DNA from: Ditylenchus dipsaci
Taxonomy: Eukaryota > Nematoda > Chromadorea > Rhabditida > Anguinidae
Assembly (NCBI GenBank): GCA_004194705.1
Contig: SADC01001383.1
Coordinates: forward strand, 124,001-188,000
Length of the DNA stretch: 64,000 nt
Reading direction: 5' to 3'
A program made the position numbers and the translations under genes. Position 1 is the first letter of the stretch, and each line of letters begins with the position of its first letter. This document shows, piece after piece, positions 1 through 11,331 of the stretch. Below the pieces are notes generated by a model, which saw only the letters and a program-made list of their open reading frames with translations, did not search any database and was not told the origin of the DNA.

Positions 1-613
1 AGAGTTTGTGGGCATTACAGTTGGCTACAACCAACAGTGGGTTTTCAACAATATAAAAAGAGTGCTTTATAGCATACATTAGTTGGTTCCCCTAAAATGC
101 ACAATAAATTCCTAAAATAAGTTTATTTCCAATTTCCCTTTATCTGACATTTCATTTTTATTTTTCTCCACATACTTTTCTATCCTTTAAATTTTTTGCC
201 ACCTTTTGCTTACTTACTTGCGTGTTTGACCATGGAATTTCTTTTAGCTTGATGTCGTTTGCCGGACAGCACGCTCTTTTGAATCTCTGAACGTTTGTAT
301 AGACAGTCTTTATAGGAATTCCGGTTTTTTCTATTGACTTTATAAATACCTTCGACCATTGATTGCGTAATGCTCTTCAGAAAATTATTGACTTCTTCCA
401 TTTTTAGGCTCACTTTCTTCTTTCTCTTATGCTTCAAATTTTTGTAAAGCTTTTAATGAATAAATGTTGTCTATTTTGATAACGGATATTAATATAAGTT
501 ACATTGTACCCGTGTAAATATTGACCTTTTTAGAAAAATCAAGGTGGTCCAAAACCCTTTGCTGTCTGGCTGCAACAGTATGTGTATTAATTATACTATG
601 TTAGAACTTTCAG

Positions 614-3600
614 CTGTATCATTTAGACCATTGTCATTGCACTTCTGAGTGGAATCCTGTGTGTGACAGGCTTAATAACCAAATATACTACTCCGCCTGC
701 TTTGCCGGTTGCACTCATAGGATCAAAAAAGACACGGTGAACTTATTCTCAGGGGTATCATTGAAGTAGCGTTATACAGTACCTTTTAAAAACTTTGACC
801 GTCTGCACCTCAGCCCTGTGTCATTGTGTTCGGGGTGTCGTTTTCCTTAAAGTGTCGACTACCTGGCCAAATCAAGTGTCGACAGGGTGTCGGCTTATCG
901 GGGTGTCGGCTTATCGAGGTTCGACTGTATGATCATTTAAATGGATGATTGTAATTGCAACACAGTCGAAAGCATCATGGGTGAAAAAAATTCCAACTTT
1001 TTTCGCAAGCCTGTATTTATAACTAACTAAAATAACCAATTAAGGGGATGAATGGGAAGACTGCCAGTGTCTAGTAGACCCCTTCGACAACTCTTCTTCT
1101 CCTCTCCTTGCTACATCCACCTCTCTGTCAGAGCAGAACAGATTGTTTAGTGGATTCTGCACCCCCGAATGTGGCCTGTCTGAATGGGTCTTTCTGGTGC
1201 TTCTCTTCTTTTCCGTTGTAGCTAGCTTCGCTTCGGGAATACCTTCTCAACAGGTTAGTTAATACATCGTTCTAAGACATTCTAAATATGCCTTTAACCC
1301 GAGTCTGTGAAACCCTTAAAATTGTTAGAGGTTTCAGCCAGCGATTCAAACAGAATTTTAGCCACACGGATTATTGCACACAAAAAACTATTTTATTAGA
1401 CAGAAGTTATAAAAAAACAAATATAGATAAAAAATATGACCCCACAGTCATATTAAAATTTTACAAATCATTCGTAAACCAAAAAAGGCATCGATTCAAG
1501 AGTAATCAGGTTTTCTTCTGCCACTATTCATTTTACCGTATTTCCTCTAATAAGCGCCCCGGGCGCTTATTTTTCAAACCCCTGAAAATTTTGAAATTCT
1601 CAATCAAAAATGGCCTTAACTACAAAATTTTAGTCAAAAAATAGGGGGGGGGCGCTTATTGGAGCGGGGGCGCTTATTAGAGGAAATACGGTATTTATTT
1701 CTAGATCATGCTTCGTGTAATCCCCTTTCAACAAAGGACTCTAGGCATTGGTGTTCACTGGACCTTTCTTCGACTACTTGGTTAAATATTTTCTTTTAAT
1801 TATATATAGTATAAATTTTTAGGGTTTATTCCGGGTGGTGTGCTCTTCGGATTAATGGTCGGTGCACATTCGCATATTATTTTTAATTTTGTCTTTTTTA
1901 TAACGCTTAAGCGAATTTTTCTGTCTGAAAATCTCAAATTGAAAAAAAACTAATATTGAGTGAATATATTAGGTTGGTGGATAAGTTTTCGGACTCGTTA
2001 TTAAATTAACCGTTAATTAGGAAGATAACTGCGATAACCGGACAAAAACGACTTTTCCCCGATTTCTCGCGCGACAAAGACGACTATATTCGGAGTTGTC
2101 GCATCGTTTTGGTGGCGCGACAAAAACGACTTTTTCATATTTTGTCCCGCGACAAAAACGACTATATCGGGATTTGTCGCATGACAAAACTGACTTTTTC
2201 CGGATTTGTCGCATGACAAAACCGACTGGTCAAATGAATACCTCTTGCATTCGGGACACGGACAATCCTTTCTGAGGACAGTTCACTCTCCGGGACATGT
2301 CACTCTCGATTTTTAAGTTTTTAACTCCAGAGCAGGGGTATATTCACCCAAATCGCCTGAAAAGTCAAACGATTGTCTTTGTATATCTAATATTATGGTA
2401 AAAAAGGTATGCATCCAGGTGGATTCAAACAAGCAACCTCTACATCACCTCTTGGAATACATCACCTCTTCTTAATTCAACAATCACGTTTTATCGAGAA
2501 ATTTTGAGTTACTGTAGGTTCTTGATTTTGATGAATCAAGAATTTACGATAACTCAAAAATTTCTCGATAAAACGTGATTTTGATAATTTTGATCCAGGT
2601 GGACGACCACTTGGTTTGGTCACTCTGGATGGAGTTCTAAGCTATTCGAAGGGGTGATGTTGAGGTTGCTGGTACAAATCTCCCTGGGTGCAATCAGTCC
2701 CGAGTAGAGCACCTCGATTCATGGTCCTGGTTACTAGGTGCTTGACGGGGTTAGGGGAGCATAAGATGCTTTAGTAAAATGTGTACGACTAGAGCCCACA
2801 CTAGAGACATTGTTGAGGGGTTTTTATTCAATACACACATACAATGCACGTCACATAGACATAGGAGACTATTGGGACATTGGATGACTGGCTTCTTTGA
2901 CCACTTGTCTGGAGACTTTGCTGATGCTGGAGACGACTGGCTTACGAGCTGACCCATTGGATGCTTGGACGGAAATGAGTTGCCCCTCTTCTTCTTGCGG
3001 AGCAGAGACGACATCATGCATGCAATGCAGTTCGCGCTTAAAATCCGCCGACCCCTCAGCTGTCCCAGTGTGCGGTTCCTTATCTTGAACCCAGAGGAAT
3101 GTGGATCTCATGAGAGGAGATACGCCAGAGATCTGAAAAAGTACCCAAGCCCCTATCGGAACCTGAGTCTGGATGTGCCCTTCAGGCTTGCCCTTATTCA
3201 ATGTAAAACCTATAGTTCCGGATCCGTTCGGATCCGGCTGGATGTGACCGTAGTTCTTATTGCGAGCCACCGTGTACATACGGCGCTCATCGCTTGTTGT
3301 CAAATTGAAATATAACTCACCACCGGCTCCTGAGGACTGGATGCGTACCGCATAGCTGAGAGAAAAGATGCGAAAGCAATGAAGCGAAGATTCTTGATTG
3401 CGAAATGCTGTAGTGCGAAAGTGCTGCGGGCAAGCTCGAGACTTCTCACCAGACACCCAATTTGATAGCTGTAAATGGAAGAAGATAAAACATTTGGAGT
3501 TTAATAATGTGTTCGCTGTTTAGGCGAAATGAGGGTAAAGTAATAGTGAAAGCGTGTGAAGCGCTTGTGGGTAGTATTTAGGATTGAGTGATGGGTAATT

Positions 3601-6600
3601 ACCCGGGTAATTCTCCGGGTAATTACCCGGGTAATTACCCGGAGAAATACTAAGTATTTCTCCGTAAAGAAAAATCGGAGAAATATTATTTTTTAGTATT
3701 TATTGCAGTTGACCTTCGATACTTTTTTCTGAAAACTGTTTTTTTCTGCTGCTCTATTCGTATTATAGATGGAAAATTTATATGGTGCATAGACGTTTCT
3801 CGAAAATGAAACTTTTTTCATTTTCGAGAAACGTTTCTCGAATTTGAAACTCAAAAGAGTAAAATATCTCTAGGGGTATATATGTATACCTGTAAAGATA
3901 CTTATTTAGACATACCAAGGGTATTTGGCCGCTTCGCGCCAAAGACCAGCACACTCCACATTGCAAGGGATAAGCGTACATACGTGTGTTAACCCCTAAC
4001 CCCCGCAATGTGGAATATGCTGGACTTTGGCCATCACATTCAGCCAAATACCCTTGATATGTCTAAATAAGGTATACACCTAGAGATATTTTACTCTTTT
4101 GAGTTTCAAATTCGAGAAACGTTTCTCGAAAATGAAAAAAGTTTCATTTTCGAGAAACGTCTATACCCCATTTATATGTCCAAATTCAAGCCCTTTTCCT
4201 GGTGTTGGAATTACTACGATCGAGTTGAAGACAGAAATGCAAATGGGAATCTAACAGTAGTCGGTTTGTGCAAGTTCTGCAATGCTGGCTACAAGTCAGA
4301 TGCGAAAAGAATGGAGAAACACTTGGAGGTTGGCTCTTATAAAAGTATGAAGTGTTCTAAGTTTCTGTTTTTGCTTTAGAATTGCGTCAAAGTCGGAGCC
4401 GGGGAGGCAATGTTTACTTTCTAATTATGCAGGAATCACTTTCCGCTTGAGCCATGATTTTCCTTCACACTACTGGTCTCCTTTTTTAATGTCAAAGGTT
4501 CGACTCCCAGCTGATCCATTTTTCATTATTTTATTTTTCTGCGATATCTTCTTCATTTTTATGCTGATATATTTTGAATGTTTTCATTTTACAAGTATAA
4601 TTGGTTTCTTCATAAAAAATTTTATGGTAATTATGGTCGACAAATATCACAATCGCCACTAACCATTCACTTGTTATTAGGATTAACTATTAACCAATCC
4701 ACCTACCCTACTCAGCCAGAATTTTTTTGGTTTAGGTATCATCTAGGTGGTTTAGGTATCATCCAGGTGTTTTGAGTGATATCCAGATGGTTCGGGTACT
4801 ATCCAGGGATTTTGGGTACCATCTATGTGATTTAGGTACCATCCAGGTGGTTTGGGTTATATCCAGATGGTTTGGGTACTATCTAGAAGATTTGGGTACC
4901 ATCCAGGTGGTTTGGGTAACATCCAGGTGTTTTGGGTTATATCCAGATGGTTTGGGTACTATCTAGAAGATCTGGGTACCATCCAGGTGTTTCGGGTAAC
5001 ATCCAGATGGTTTGGGCACTATCCAGGTGAGTTGGATACCATACCCGTGGTTTGGGTACCATTCAGGTGGTTTAGGCATGAGCAAATAGTATTTCTCCGC
5101 TTTTCGGGTAATTACCGGTAATTACCCGGGTAATTACCCGGAAAGTATTTCTCCGGAGAATTACCCAACCCTAGTAGTATTCGTGCCAAGATTTGGCGCG
5201 AATTCAAATGAGATATTGTGGGTGCAAGTCATGTTTTAAGTGACTTTTGGATTGCAGGGTGGTTTTGTCCAAACCACCCTTGCCCCTAACTTACACTTTT
5301 AGATGGTCTGGGTTTATTTGGGGTGGTTTCAGCAGTTTGGGGTAAGTTACGGATGGCTTGAAAGAAATATAAAAAAATGACCAACGGAAAAATGTGCAAC
5401 GGCAAAATGAACGACGGAAAAATAAACCAACGGAAAAATGACCGCAGAAAACGGAATGAATGTTTTTGATTAATTTATGCTGATTATGACGGAAAAGGTC
5501 GATGATAAGCAATTTTGACTTGGCGACGAAGTTCAAGTTAAACATGAAGAATTATAAAACTCTAAAAGTCGGTTTTGTCGCACGACCAATCCGGAAAAGA
5601 GTCGTTTTTGTCGCGCGACAAACACTTTTAAAACCCGGTTTTGTCCGGTTGCCGATAACTGTAAAAAACTTTTAATTTAGGATTTAAAATTCATTTAACC
5701 CATTTTTGCCCGAATTTCTGAAAAAATATAATAAATAAATACCGTATTTCCTCTAATATACCGACACCCTCTAATAAACCGACACCCCTACTTCGAGGGT
5801 CCGTATCTCAGTCCAAAGAAAGAAATTTACATCGCTTTTTTTGCGTTTCTTAGCTTCCACGAGCTCTATCGATTCCGCTTTTTCGATTTTGGATCTTCAC
5901 CCAAAATCGTCGAGATCGACCCAAAATTTCACGATTTTTGAGGGGTTGAAAAATAAACCGACATGTCGGTATATTAGAGGAAATACGGTAAATAAATTTT
6001 ATCGAAAAAATCGCTCTTGGGATAATTTTCGACTGAAAAAATCTAGAAAAACAGAATAATAAAATTTCCATCAAGTTTTGGAGAAAATCGGATTTTTCAT
6101 TTTGAAATCACTTTATTATTTGTGTAGTGTATCAATGTTGTTCTGAACTCTTAAAAAAACGGTATTCTAAAAGGGAAAACAAGCATGCACTGAAAATCTT
6201 TTTTTTTTTGCTAAATCTCGAAATTTCATCAATAAAGTATATCTTTTGTTTACATTTTTAAAATAAAACCAGCTATTTTACTCCTAGAAACAACACTTTT
6301 GGCCCGAAAATAAAAAATGGAAAACTTTGGGTAGTGAAAGGGGAGTAACAATTTTGTACGTATTGGTACGTACGTAATTTCAATACCAGTCCGGAAACTT
6401 ATCCACCAACCTAATATTAAGCAAACATAAATAGCTTTGATAGGGGCATAACACTCTGTAATATATAAATCTGAACTTTGACATTTACCTATAAAAATTT
6501 TTTGGAATTGCAGATCGACACCACTTGTTTAAAATGGCAAGAATCTGCATGCGGTAAAAGACAATCGTAACAATTTTCAATCTTTTCTTTTGGCCATAAG

Positions 6601-6990
6601 TAAGTCGAGTAATTTAAGATGCCTTGTTTATGATCCATATCGATTGTCTTGGACTATCATGGCAGTTGGTTAGTCCCTACTAATTCGAATTACCTCCAAA
6701 TATGATGGAATCAATTAAGCGGTGGTGTGCAAACTGGTTTCCATTCTAGCAACTATAATTGGCTACGTCACTTATCGTCCTAATGACTTGGACAGCGGAT
6801 TTCCGTACAGACTACAGACTCGAGGGGACCTTTGTCTTTGACGTACCATTTATTATTTGATTAGATCTGAAGACCTAATTAATTGTTACAGGGTCAATGA
6901 TGACAGGCCTCCAAGTATACCGGAAGGCAATCACTTCACCGCCCAAAAAACTCATCAGAATAACTATTGAGGTTGTATGTGGAAACCAGG
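614..6990 (+). CDS. Organic anion transporter (SLCO/OATP family), 3' part of gene
   Basis: Multi-pass plasma-membrane carrier of amphipathic organic anions; only the C-terminal part lies in the window. Exons read by eye: 614-736 (Kazal-like extracellular loop, CHCTSEWNPVCD then CFAGC), 1045-1253 (more loop cysteines, ECGLSEW, then the hydrophobic helix VFLVLLFFSVVASFASGIP), 1705-1780 (IMLRVIPFQQRTLGIGVHW), 1823-1857 (GFIPGGVLFGLM), 6514-6553 (IDTTCLKWQESACG), about 6600-6668 (CLVYDPYRLSWTIMAVG), 6750-6833 and 6892-6990 (cytoplasmic tail with SPPKK). The order Kazal loop, helix, RLLGFIPG, FG..ID.TCL.W, CL.YD is that of the OATP family. Two junctions (736/1045 and 6553/6601) need one extra G to stay in frame. 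Intron 1858-6513 holds a 4.4 kb nested transposon block. Upstream exons lie before the window or were not recognised in 1-613. The 3' end beyond 6990 was not found. The family is secure; the subtype is not. Confidence 0.85.
1534..1693. mobile_element. TACCGTATTTCC-family MITE, copy 1
   Basis: Starts TACCGTATTTCCTCTAATAA and ends with its inverted complement TTATTAGAGGAAATACGGTA; the inner arms are GCGCCC/GGGCGC-rich. About 160 bp. It lies in an SLCO intron, and its right end is only about 11 bp from the acceptor AG of exon 1705-1780, so it probably supplies or touches the polypyrimidine region. Confidence 0.85.
2869..3485 (-). CDS. Unidentified exon-like open frame inside a transposon
   Basis: A minus-strand frame without stops, at least 195 codons, starting just after a good splice acceptor (pyrimidine-rich, then TTACAG near 3472) and ending with TAA at about 2869. 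The protein is polar and ordinary in composition (LYFNLTTSDERRMYT, NKNYGHIQPDPNGSGTIGF, then an acidic/serine-rich tail) with no motif I recognise. Its base composition is richer in G+C than its surroundings, which suggests real coding history. It may be a transposon-encoded protein or a captured host exon. No mate exon was found. Confidence 0.35.
3784..4169. mobile_element. Foldback MITE, GGTGCATAGACG family
   Basis: Exact 8-bp duplication ATTTATAT (3776-3783 and 4170-4177). Arms of more than 100 bp pair (GGTGCATAGACGTTTCTCG against CGAGAAACGTCTATACCCC), each containing a smaller hairpin of TTTCTCGAAAATGAAA. Inserted in the element 3579-5173. Relatives lie at 23104-23334 and 45399-45654. Confidence 0.85.
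4730..5080 (+). repeat. Minisatellite, about 20-bp unit GGTTTGGGTACCATCCAGGT
   Basis: About 16 degenerate units alternating GGTACTATCCAG, GGTACCATCCAG and GGTTATATCCAG, all sharing ATCCAGGTGGTTTGGGT. All three forward frames stay open over long stretches only because the unit lacks stops. The same ATCCAGGTGG / CCACCTGGAT core is scattered at 2415-2640 and 34880-36410. Confidence 0.85.
5740..5990. mobile_element. TACCGTATTTCC-family MITE, copy 2 (GACATGTCGG subtype)
   Basis: TACCG...CGGTA-bounded, 251 bp, inside the mariner-like element. The inner part (ACCGACACCC, then the arm around CGAGCTCTATCGATTCCGC) is nearly the same as the copy at 36743-36996, which lies in the opposite orientation. 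Confidence 0.85.
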
Positions 6991-7132
6991 GTAAATAAAA
7001 CTTTAAAGCTATGTATGTATGTATTTTGCACTTCTGCTTTTGGCTTTTCATTTGATATTATGGTGGCAAAAAGTACAAAAGTTGTAGAATGAAGATTAAT
7101 AAATTAGATATTTTTCTATTTTAACACAACTA

Positions 7133-7200
7133 CAGTCAACCCTCGATTTAAAGGTTCTCTTGCGACCGACCCTAGGGGGCCGTTAAATCGGGGTCGACTG
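7133..7200. mobile_element. Small pogo-like MITE (CAGTCAACCCTCGATTTAA)
   Basis: 68 bp with ends CAGTCAACCCTCGATTTAA and TTAAATCGGGGTCGACTG, flanked by TA on both sides. The CAGTC[GA]A.CCTCG end is the form common in pogo/Tigger-type elements. It is essentially only two termini joined by a short spacer. Confidence 0.85.
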
Positions 7201-7837
7201 TATTCCTGAGTAATGAAACCGAATCTACAGATTTTAACATTAGTAAAGTCTTTACAAACCCTATGTACAGATAATCTAATGAGAAACACTCGGAGGGGGA
7301 TTAAAAATAATAGCGTGGGCTTTTATTAGAGTTACCGTATACGCTATAGCAAACTCTCCAGAATTAACGCATCCTCGAATTTAGGCTTTTTAAATAATAG
7401 ATTTTTATTTTTTCCTTCAAAATGTAAATGGGCAGATTTTTGTGGCTGATTCAAAAAATCAATGGCACTTGTTCGGTTAAGGGCCCCTTAGAAAAATCCG
7501 ACTTTCTATCAATCGTAAAACTTTCCTCGGGCTTTCTTTAGGCTTAGGCCTTAGACTCAAGATAGGTTAGCGTGTTTTAGCCAGAACTAAAAATGTCTTA
7601 CGGGGTCTGGGACTAATTCATTCATAGTTAATGTAAAAGGGGGCCTCCAACCGAACAAGTTCCAAATCAATAAATCAGCTGCAAGATCCGAAAATAAAAA
7701 AATCATCTACACAATTACTTCAATCATCTGCGAAAAAGGTCTGCTAGTGTGAATCTTAAAACTTTAAAAAGTTAAAAACTCGGGGTAAAGGACTCTTATT
7801 TTTGTCATAACTCTTTTATTACCGTATTTCCTTTAAG

Positions 7838-8083
7838 TAGCGCAGATCAAGAGCTTCAAAATCCATTTCACAGAATGATTTTTGAAAATCTAAGTATTGA
7901 GATATGACTGTTTTAAAAAAGCAAATTCTTCGAAAAATGACTGAAATTCAAGTCTTCTTAATTTTTTTTCCGGATTTCAGTCATTTTTTGAAGAGTTTGC
8001 TTTTTGAAAACAGTCATATCTCAATACTCAGATTTTCAAAAATCATTCTGTGAAATGGATATTGAAGCTCTTGATCTGCGCTA
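7838..8083. repeat. Long inverted repeat beside a MITE left end
   Basis: Arms of about 110 bp pair (GCGCAGATCAAGAGCTTC against GAAGCTCTTGATCTGCGC). It is preceded at 7819 by ACCGTATTTCCTTTAAGTAG, a left end of the TACCGTATTTCC family, but no matching right end is visible. A diverged copy of one arm occurs at 19332-19440. Confidence 0.75.
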
Positions 8084-9721
8084 CAATATGGAGCTAAGTT
8101 GTCGCTGCAGCGCTTAACAATTGACTGAACTTTTGACTAGTTCTAAAGATGTCGGAGATAATTATTTTTTTAACTTGAAGCTCATTTCTTGAAGGCTAAA
8201 AATCAACATTTTGTTGTGAAATTGTGAAATCTGAAATAGAGCGATGAAATAGGAGATTATTTTCTACAAAAGGACATATAACAGTATGGTAGAAATATTT
8301 TACATTGAAACAAAATCTTCATGAACAAAAACCGACAGAACTTATGTTACAACCAATAGAAGAACAAAATTTAGCGAACATAAATCATGCAATGCAATCT
8401 TTCAATAGCTGAGTTGACCCCCTTATTTGTTATCGGATAATCATCTGAAATGGTCTAAAATAGTGTTTAGAACTTCGACATTAGACTAGTTTAACCCTGT
8501 ATTAAATCAAAAACTAATTACAAGGAAACAATTCGAAAATAAGTTCTCACAAAATTTCTCTTATGAAAAAGTACTTTCTTACAAAAATTCATACAGCTCT
8601 TTTGACCACCATAATTACTATGTTTGTTATTTATGTAAACTATATATTATGTTTGGCGCCGTCATATTTTTGCTAGTATAAAATACTCTGCAAAGAGTAT
8701 TATGTTTCACTGGGAGCAGTATGCATACAGACAATTGCGCATTTGTGGTGTCTTGCAAATGCTCATGTATCTATTGGGCTTTGGCTTTTTCTCTGCTCGA
8801 GTTTTTGATTCGTCTCTTGATTCTCTGTTTTTCACATATTTAATCACTCAGGCCACTTTATTCTTTCTGATTACACAAGGTTTTAAGTCAACCACAAAGT
8901 ATCAATTTGTTTATTTCCATTACCTTGTTGCTTGATAATAAAGATAAATTTGTTGAAACACAATAAATTGTTGAAATGCTGTTTATTTATTGCAAATGCC
9001 CGATAATTGAGCTAAGTGAACATATGAAAGACATCCACATATACACGAGCAAACAATCCAATGTTATTATCTATAAGTTTGTGTATAAATCTTTTTTAAT
9101 AAGATTTTTCAAGAATTCTACTAGGGTGATTTTATTTATGCTACAAACAAGTGTAAACTTTTGACTATGCTATGTTGTGGGTAGAGTGCTGTTGGCTATC
9201 ACAAGATGAAGAACTGAAGACTGGATACTGTTGTTGTTTGCAGATGTTGTTAATGTGACCATAAACTCCTGAAAATTATTTTTTTAAAACTTATTTATCT
9301 ATTAAATTTTGAAATACAGTCGACGCTCGATATAGCGAACCCCCCAAAAGTTCGTTCCTACCTTGGGTCCGAAAATTTTTTACCTCGATTTTTTTCGAGA
9401 TTTCTTGGGCTAGTCCAGTGCGAAAAATCGCAAGGATTCCGTCGTCTTTGTAAATGGCAACAGTTTTGGCAAAAAGACCCGCGCCACTCGATATAACAAA
9501 ACCCTATTTTCAAAAAAGTATAAATATTGAGCGGCTTGGGTCTTTTTGCCAAAGCTGTTGCCATTTACAAAAACGACCGGTAAAATAGGAATCCTTGCGA
9601 TTTTTTGCACTGGACTAGCACAAGACATCTGGCACAAAATCAAAAAAATCGAGGTAAAAAAGTTTCGGGCCTAAGGTGGAAACGAACTTTTGGGGTGGTT
9701 CGTTACATAGTCGTTACGCCG

Positions 9722-10558
9722 GTGGAGGGATTAAGTAAAAATGCCGAAACAAAAATGCCAAGAGCAAAAATGACAAGAGCAAAGATGCCAAGACAAAAAT
9801 GCCAACAGATATTTTTGAATATTTTGACAGCAATAGCTTCGGTTCTCAGTCTAGTCTTCGCGTCAATCTTTGAACTATTCCATACTAGCACTTTGCCTTT
9901 TAGTTTTTTCGATTCGAAAGGTCGAACGCCTATGTATAAATTTCTGAAATGTAGAAGAGAACCTCGTGGTACTCCAGCATCCGAAATTTCGGATTCAGCT
10001 GAAAGTAAAATTTGTGCGCTTTCAAAGTGTTCCAAAATATTTGGCCAACCCTGTAGAAAAACGTTAATGCAGCAATGCTTTTACATAAGAAGAAAACTGT
10101 AAAAATAACATCAAAACGTAGCTTGACTACTGTCAAACCATTTCTAAAATGCTCGAATTAGTGCAGAAAACAGGTTTTGGAAGCCAAAAACAAAACAAAA
10201 ATTTTATCCAAGTGGACTTTTCGAGGATGGATCTGCACCGTTGAGTGTAAAAAGAGACCATAAAGGGTGAATGTCATTCATTCATGAAAGCACGAAGACA
10301 CACAAGGAGTCCCCGAAAAATAGAACCCCATGGGGCTCAATTGAAACCTCTATATGAGTCAAATACGTAGCAAACTTTCGATTAAACATAACCACTTTAT
10401 GTGGAAACAAGACTAGGCTCAGAATCGCAGGGGTTGCAGTCAATATATCTGTGGCACTTTTGCTGTTGGCACTTTTGCTGTTAGCATTTTTGCTCTTGGC
10501 GTTTTGCTCTTGGCATTTTTGCTTTTGGCATTTTTGTCTTGGCATTTTTACTGATAAC
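9722..10558. mobile_element. Third-level insertion with mirrored AAAAATGCCAAGAGC arrays
   Basis: Flanked by CGTTACGCCG at 9712-9721 and 10559-10568. Left subterminal array of AAAAATGCC(A/G)A(A)GA(G)C units at 9738-9815, mirrored at 10448-10550. The interior has no recognisable gene. Confidence 0.7.
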
Positions 10559-10961
10559 CGTTACGCCGTCCGTCGCCGTCCTAATTTTTTCATGGCCGTC
10601 CTGCATTTTCATCAAACTTTTATAACGGAACGCTTTTTTATTTTACATCATCTAGTCAGTTTTATTTTTATACCTTATTTTTGGGTGACCGTCCAGGTTT
10701 CTTTCACTTTTAGTTCACAAAAATGAGGCCGTCCTAATTTCTCCAATTTTTTTGAAAATTTTCGTGTAAAATTAGGAGGGCCTTATTTTTTGAATAAAAG
10801 TGAAGAAAAACCTGGACAGTCACCTAAAAATAAGGTAGAAAAATAAAAACTGACTAGATGATGTAAAATAAAAAAGCGTTCCGTTATAAAAAATTTGATG
10901 AAAATGCAGGACGGCGATGAAAAAAATTGGGACGGCGACGGACGGCGTAACCACTATGGTT

Positions 10962-11331
10962 GGCTAGGGGAAACTTGCCAAAAACGAAATTTGCCAAACG
11001 TATGTTTTGCCAAAACGAAATTTGCCAAATCGAAATGCGCCAAAATGAAATTTGGCGAAACGAAATTCGGCAAAACGAAATTTGCCATATCGAAATTTGC
11101 CGAACGTAGGTTTTGCCTAAAACGAAATTTGCCTACCGTTGAATGGCTACAACGTATATATTTTCATTTAAATTCATTTAAATTTCGTTTTCGGCAAAAC
11201 CTGAGTTCGGCAGATTTCGATTTGGCAAATTTCGTTTCGGCAAATTTCGTTTTGCCGAATTTCGTTTCGCCAAATTTCATTTTGGCAAATTTCGTTTTGG
11301 CAAATTTCGTTTTTGCAAGTTTCCCCTAGCC
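10962..11331. mobile_element. Fourth insertion, GGCTAGGGGAAACTTGC ends
   Basis: 370 bp with exact 8-bp duplication CTATGGTT (10954-10961 and 11332-11339). The right duplication overlaps the GTTCGTTA duplication of its host, so it inserted across the host element's edge. Almost all of it is an inverted array of a 15-17 bp unit of the type CAAAACGAAATTTGC, forward on the left and reversed on the right. Confidence 0.8.

Larger units (their letters stand above)
3579..5173. mobile_element. hAT-type element with BED-finger remnant
   Basis: Exact 8-bp duplications GTAGTATT at 3571-3578 and 5174-5181. Ends TAGGATTGAG and CAACCCTA resemble the TAGGGTTG ends of the element at 26943. Subterminal blocks of repeated GGGTAATTACCC and CCGGAGAAATAC lie at both ends (3595-3670 and 5100-5165). 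At 4176-4379 (+) a 67-codon frame contains a BED-like finger (LCKFCNAGYKSDAKRMEKHL), a relic of a transposase first exon. The right third (4730-5080) is a minisatellite. Confidence 0.8.
2032..5653. mobile_element. 8-bp-TSD element nested in the mariner-like element
   Basis: Flanked by exact copies of GATAACTG at 2024-2031 and 5654-5661. Ends are CGATAACCGGACAAAA and TTTTGTCCGGTTGCC, imperfect inverted repeats. Subterminal blocks of the motif GCGACAAAAACGAC occur at the left (2040-2220) and inverted at the right (5565-5640). The 8-bp duplication suggests the hAT superfamily, but no transposase was recognised. It carries a 195-codon minus-strand open frame and hosts a second 8-bp element (3579-5173). 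Confidence 0.8.
1969..6414. mobile_element. Mariner-like element (TA target) carrying nested insertions
   Basis: Left terminus TTAGGTTGGTGGATAAGTTT and right terminus AACTTATCCACCAACCTAA are perfect inverted repeats over about 19 bp, flanked by TA on each side (1967-1968 and 6415-6416). The TTAGGTTGG end is typical of mariner elements. No transposase is left: nearly the whole interior is later insertions (2032-5653 and the MITE at 5740-5990), so the original element was probably only several hundred bp. Confidence 0.85.
6991..9316. other. Gene-poor AT-rich stretch between SLCO tail and pogo-like composite
   Basis: Apart from the 68-bp MITE at 7133-7200 and the long inverted repeat at 7838-8083, I see no supported gene. 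Open frames near 8702 and 8976 are AT-rich, hydrophobic and lack splice or family evidence. Further SLCO tail exons could be here but none stands out. Confidence 0.5.

Noticed and set aside
210..437. Lysine-rich minus-strand open frame of 75 codons
   Set aside because: No splice or family evidence; it lies in upstream SLCO intron space and its composition follows the AT-rich sequence.
4772..5121. Overlapping plus-strand frames in the ATCCAGGTGG array
   Set aside because: The frames stay open only because the 20-bp repeat unit has no stop; the protein is a simple repeat of the unit.
8702..8935. Hydrophobic 77-codon plus-strand frame
   Set aside because: Short, isolated, no recognisable family and no supporting splice structure.
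10895..11329. 144-codon plus-strand frame rich in K, F and A
   Set aside because: It translates the mirrored CAAAACGAAATTTGC array of a foldback element; the halves are reverse complements.
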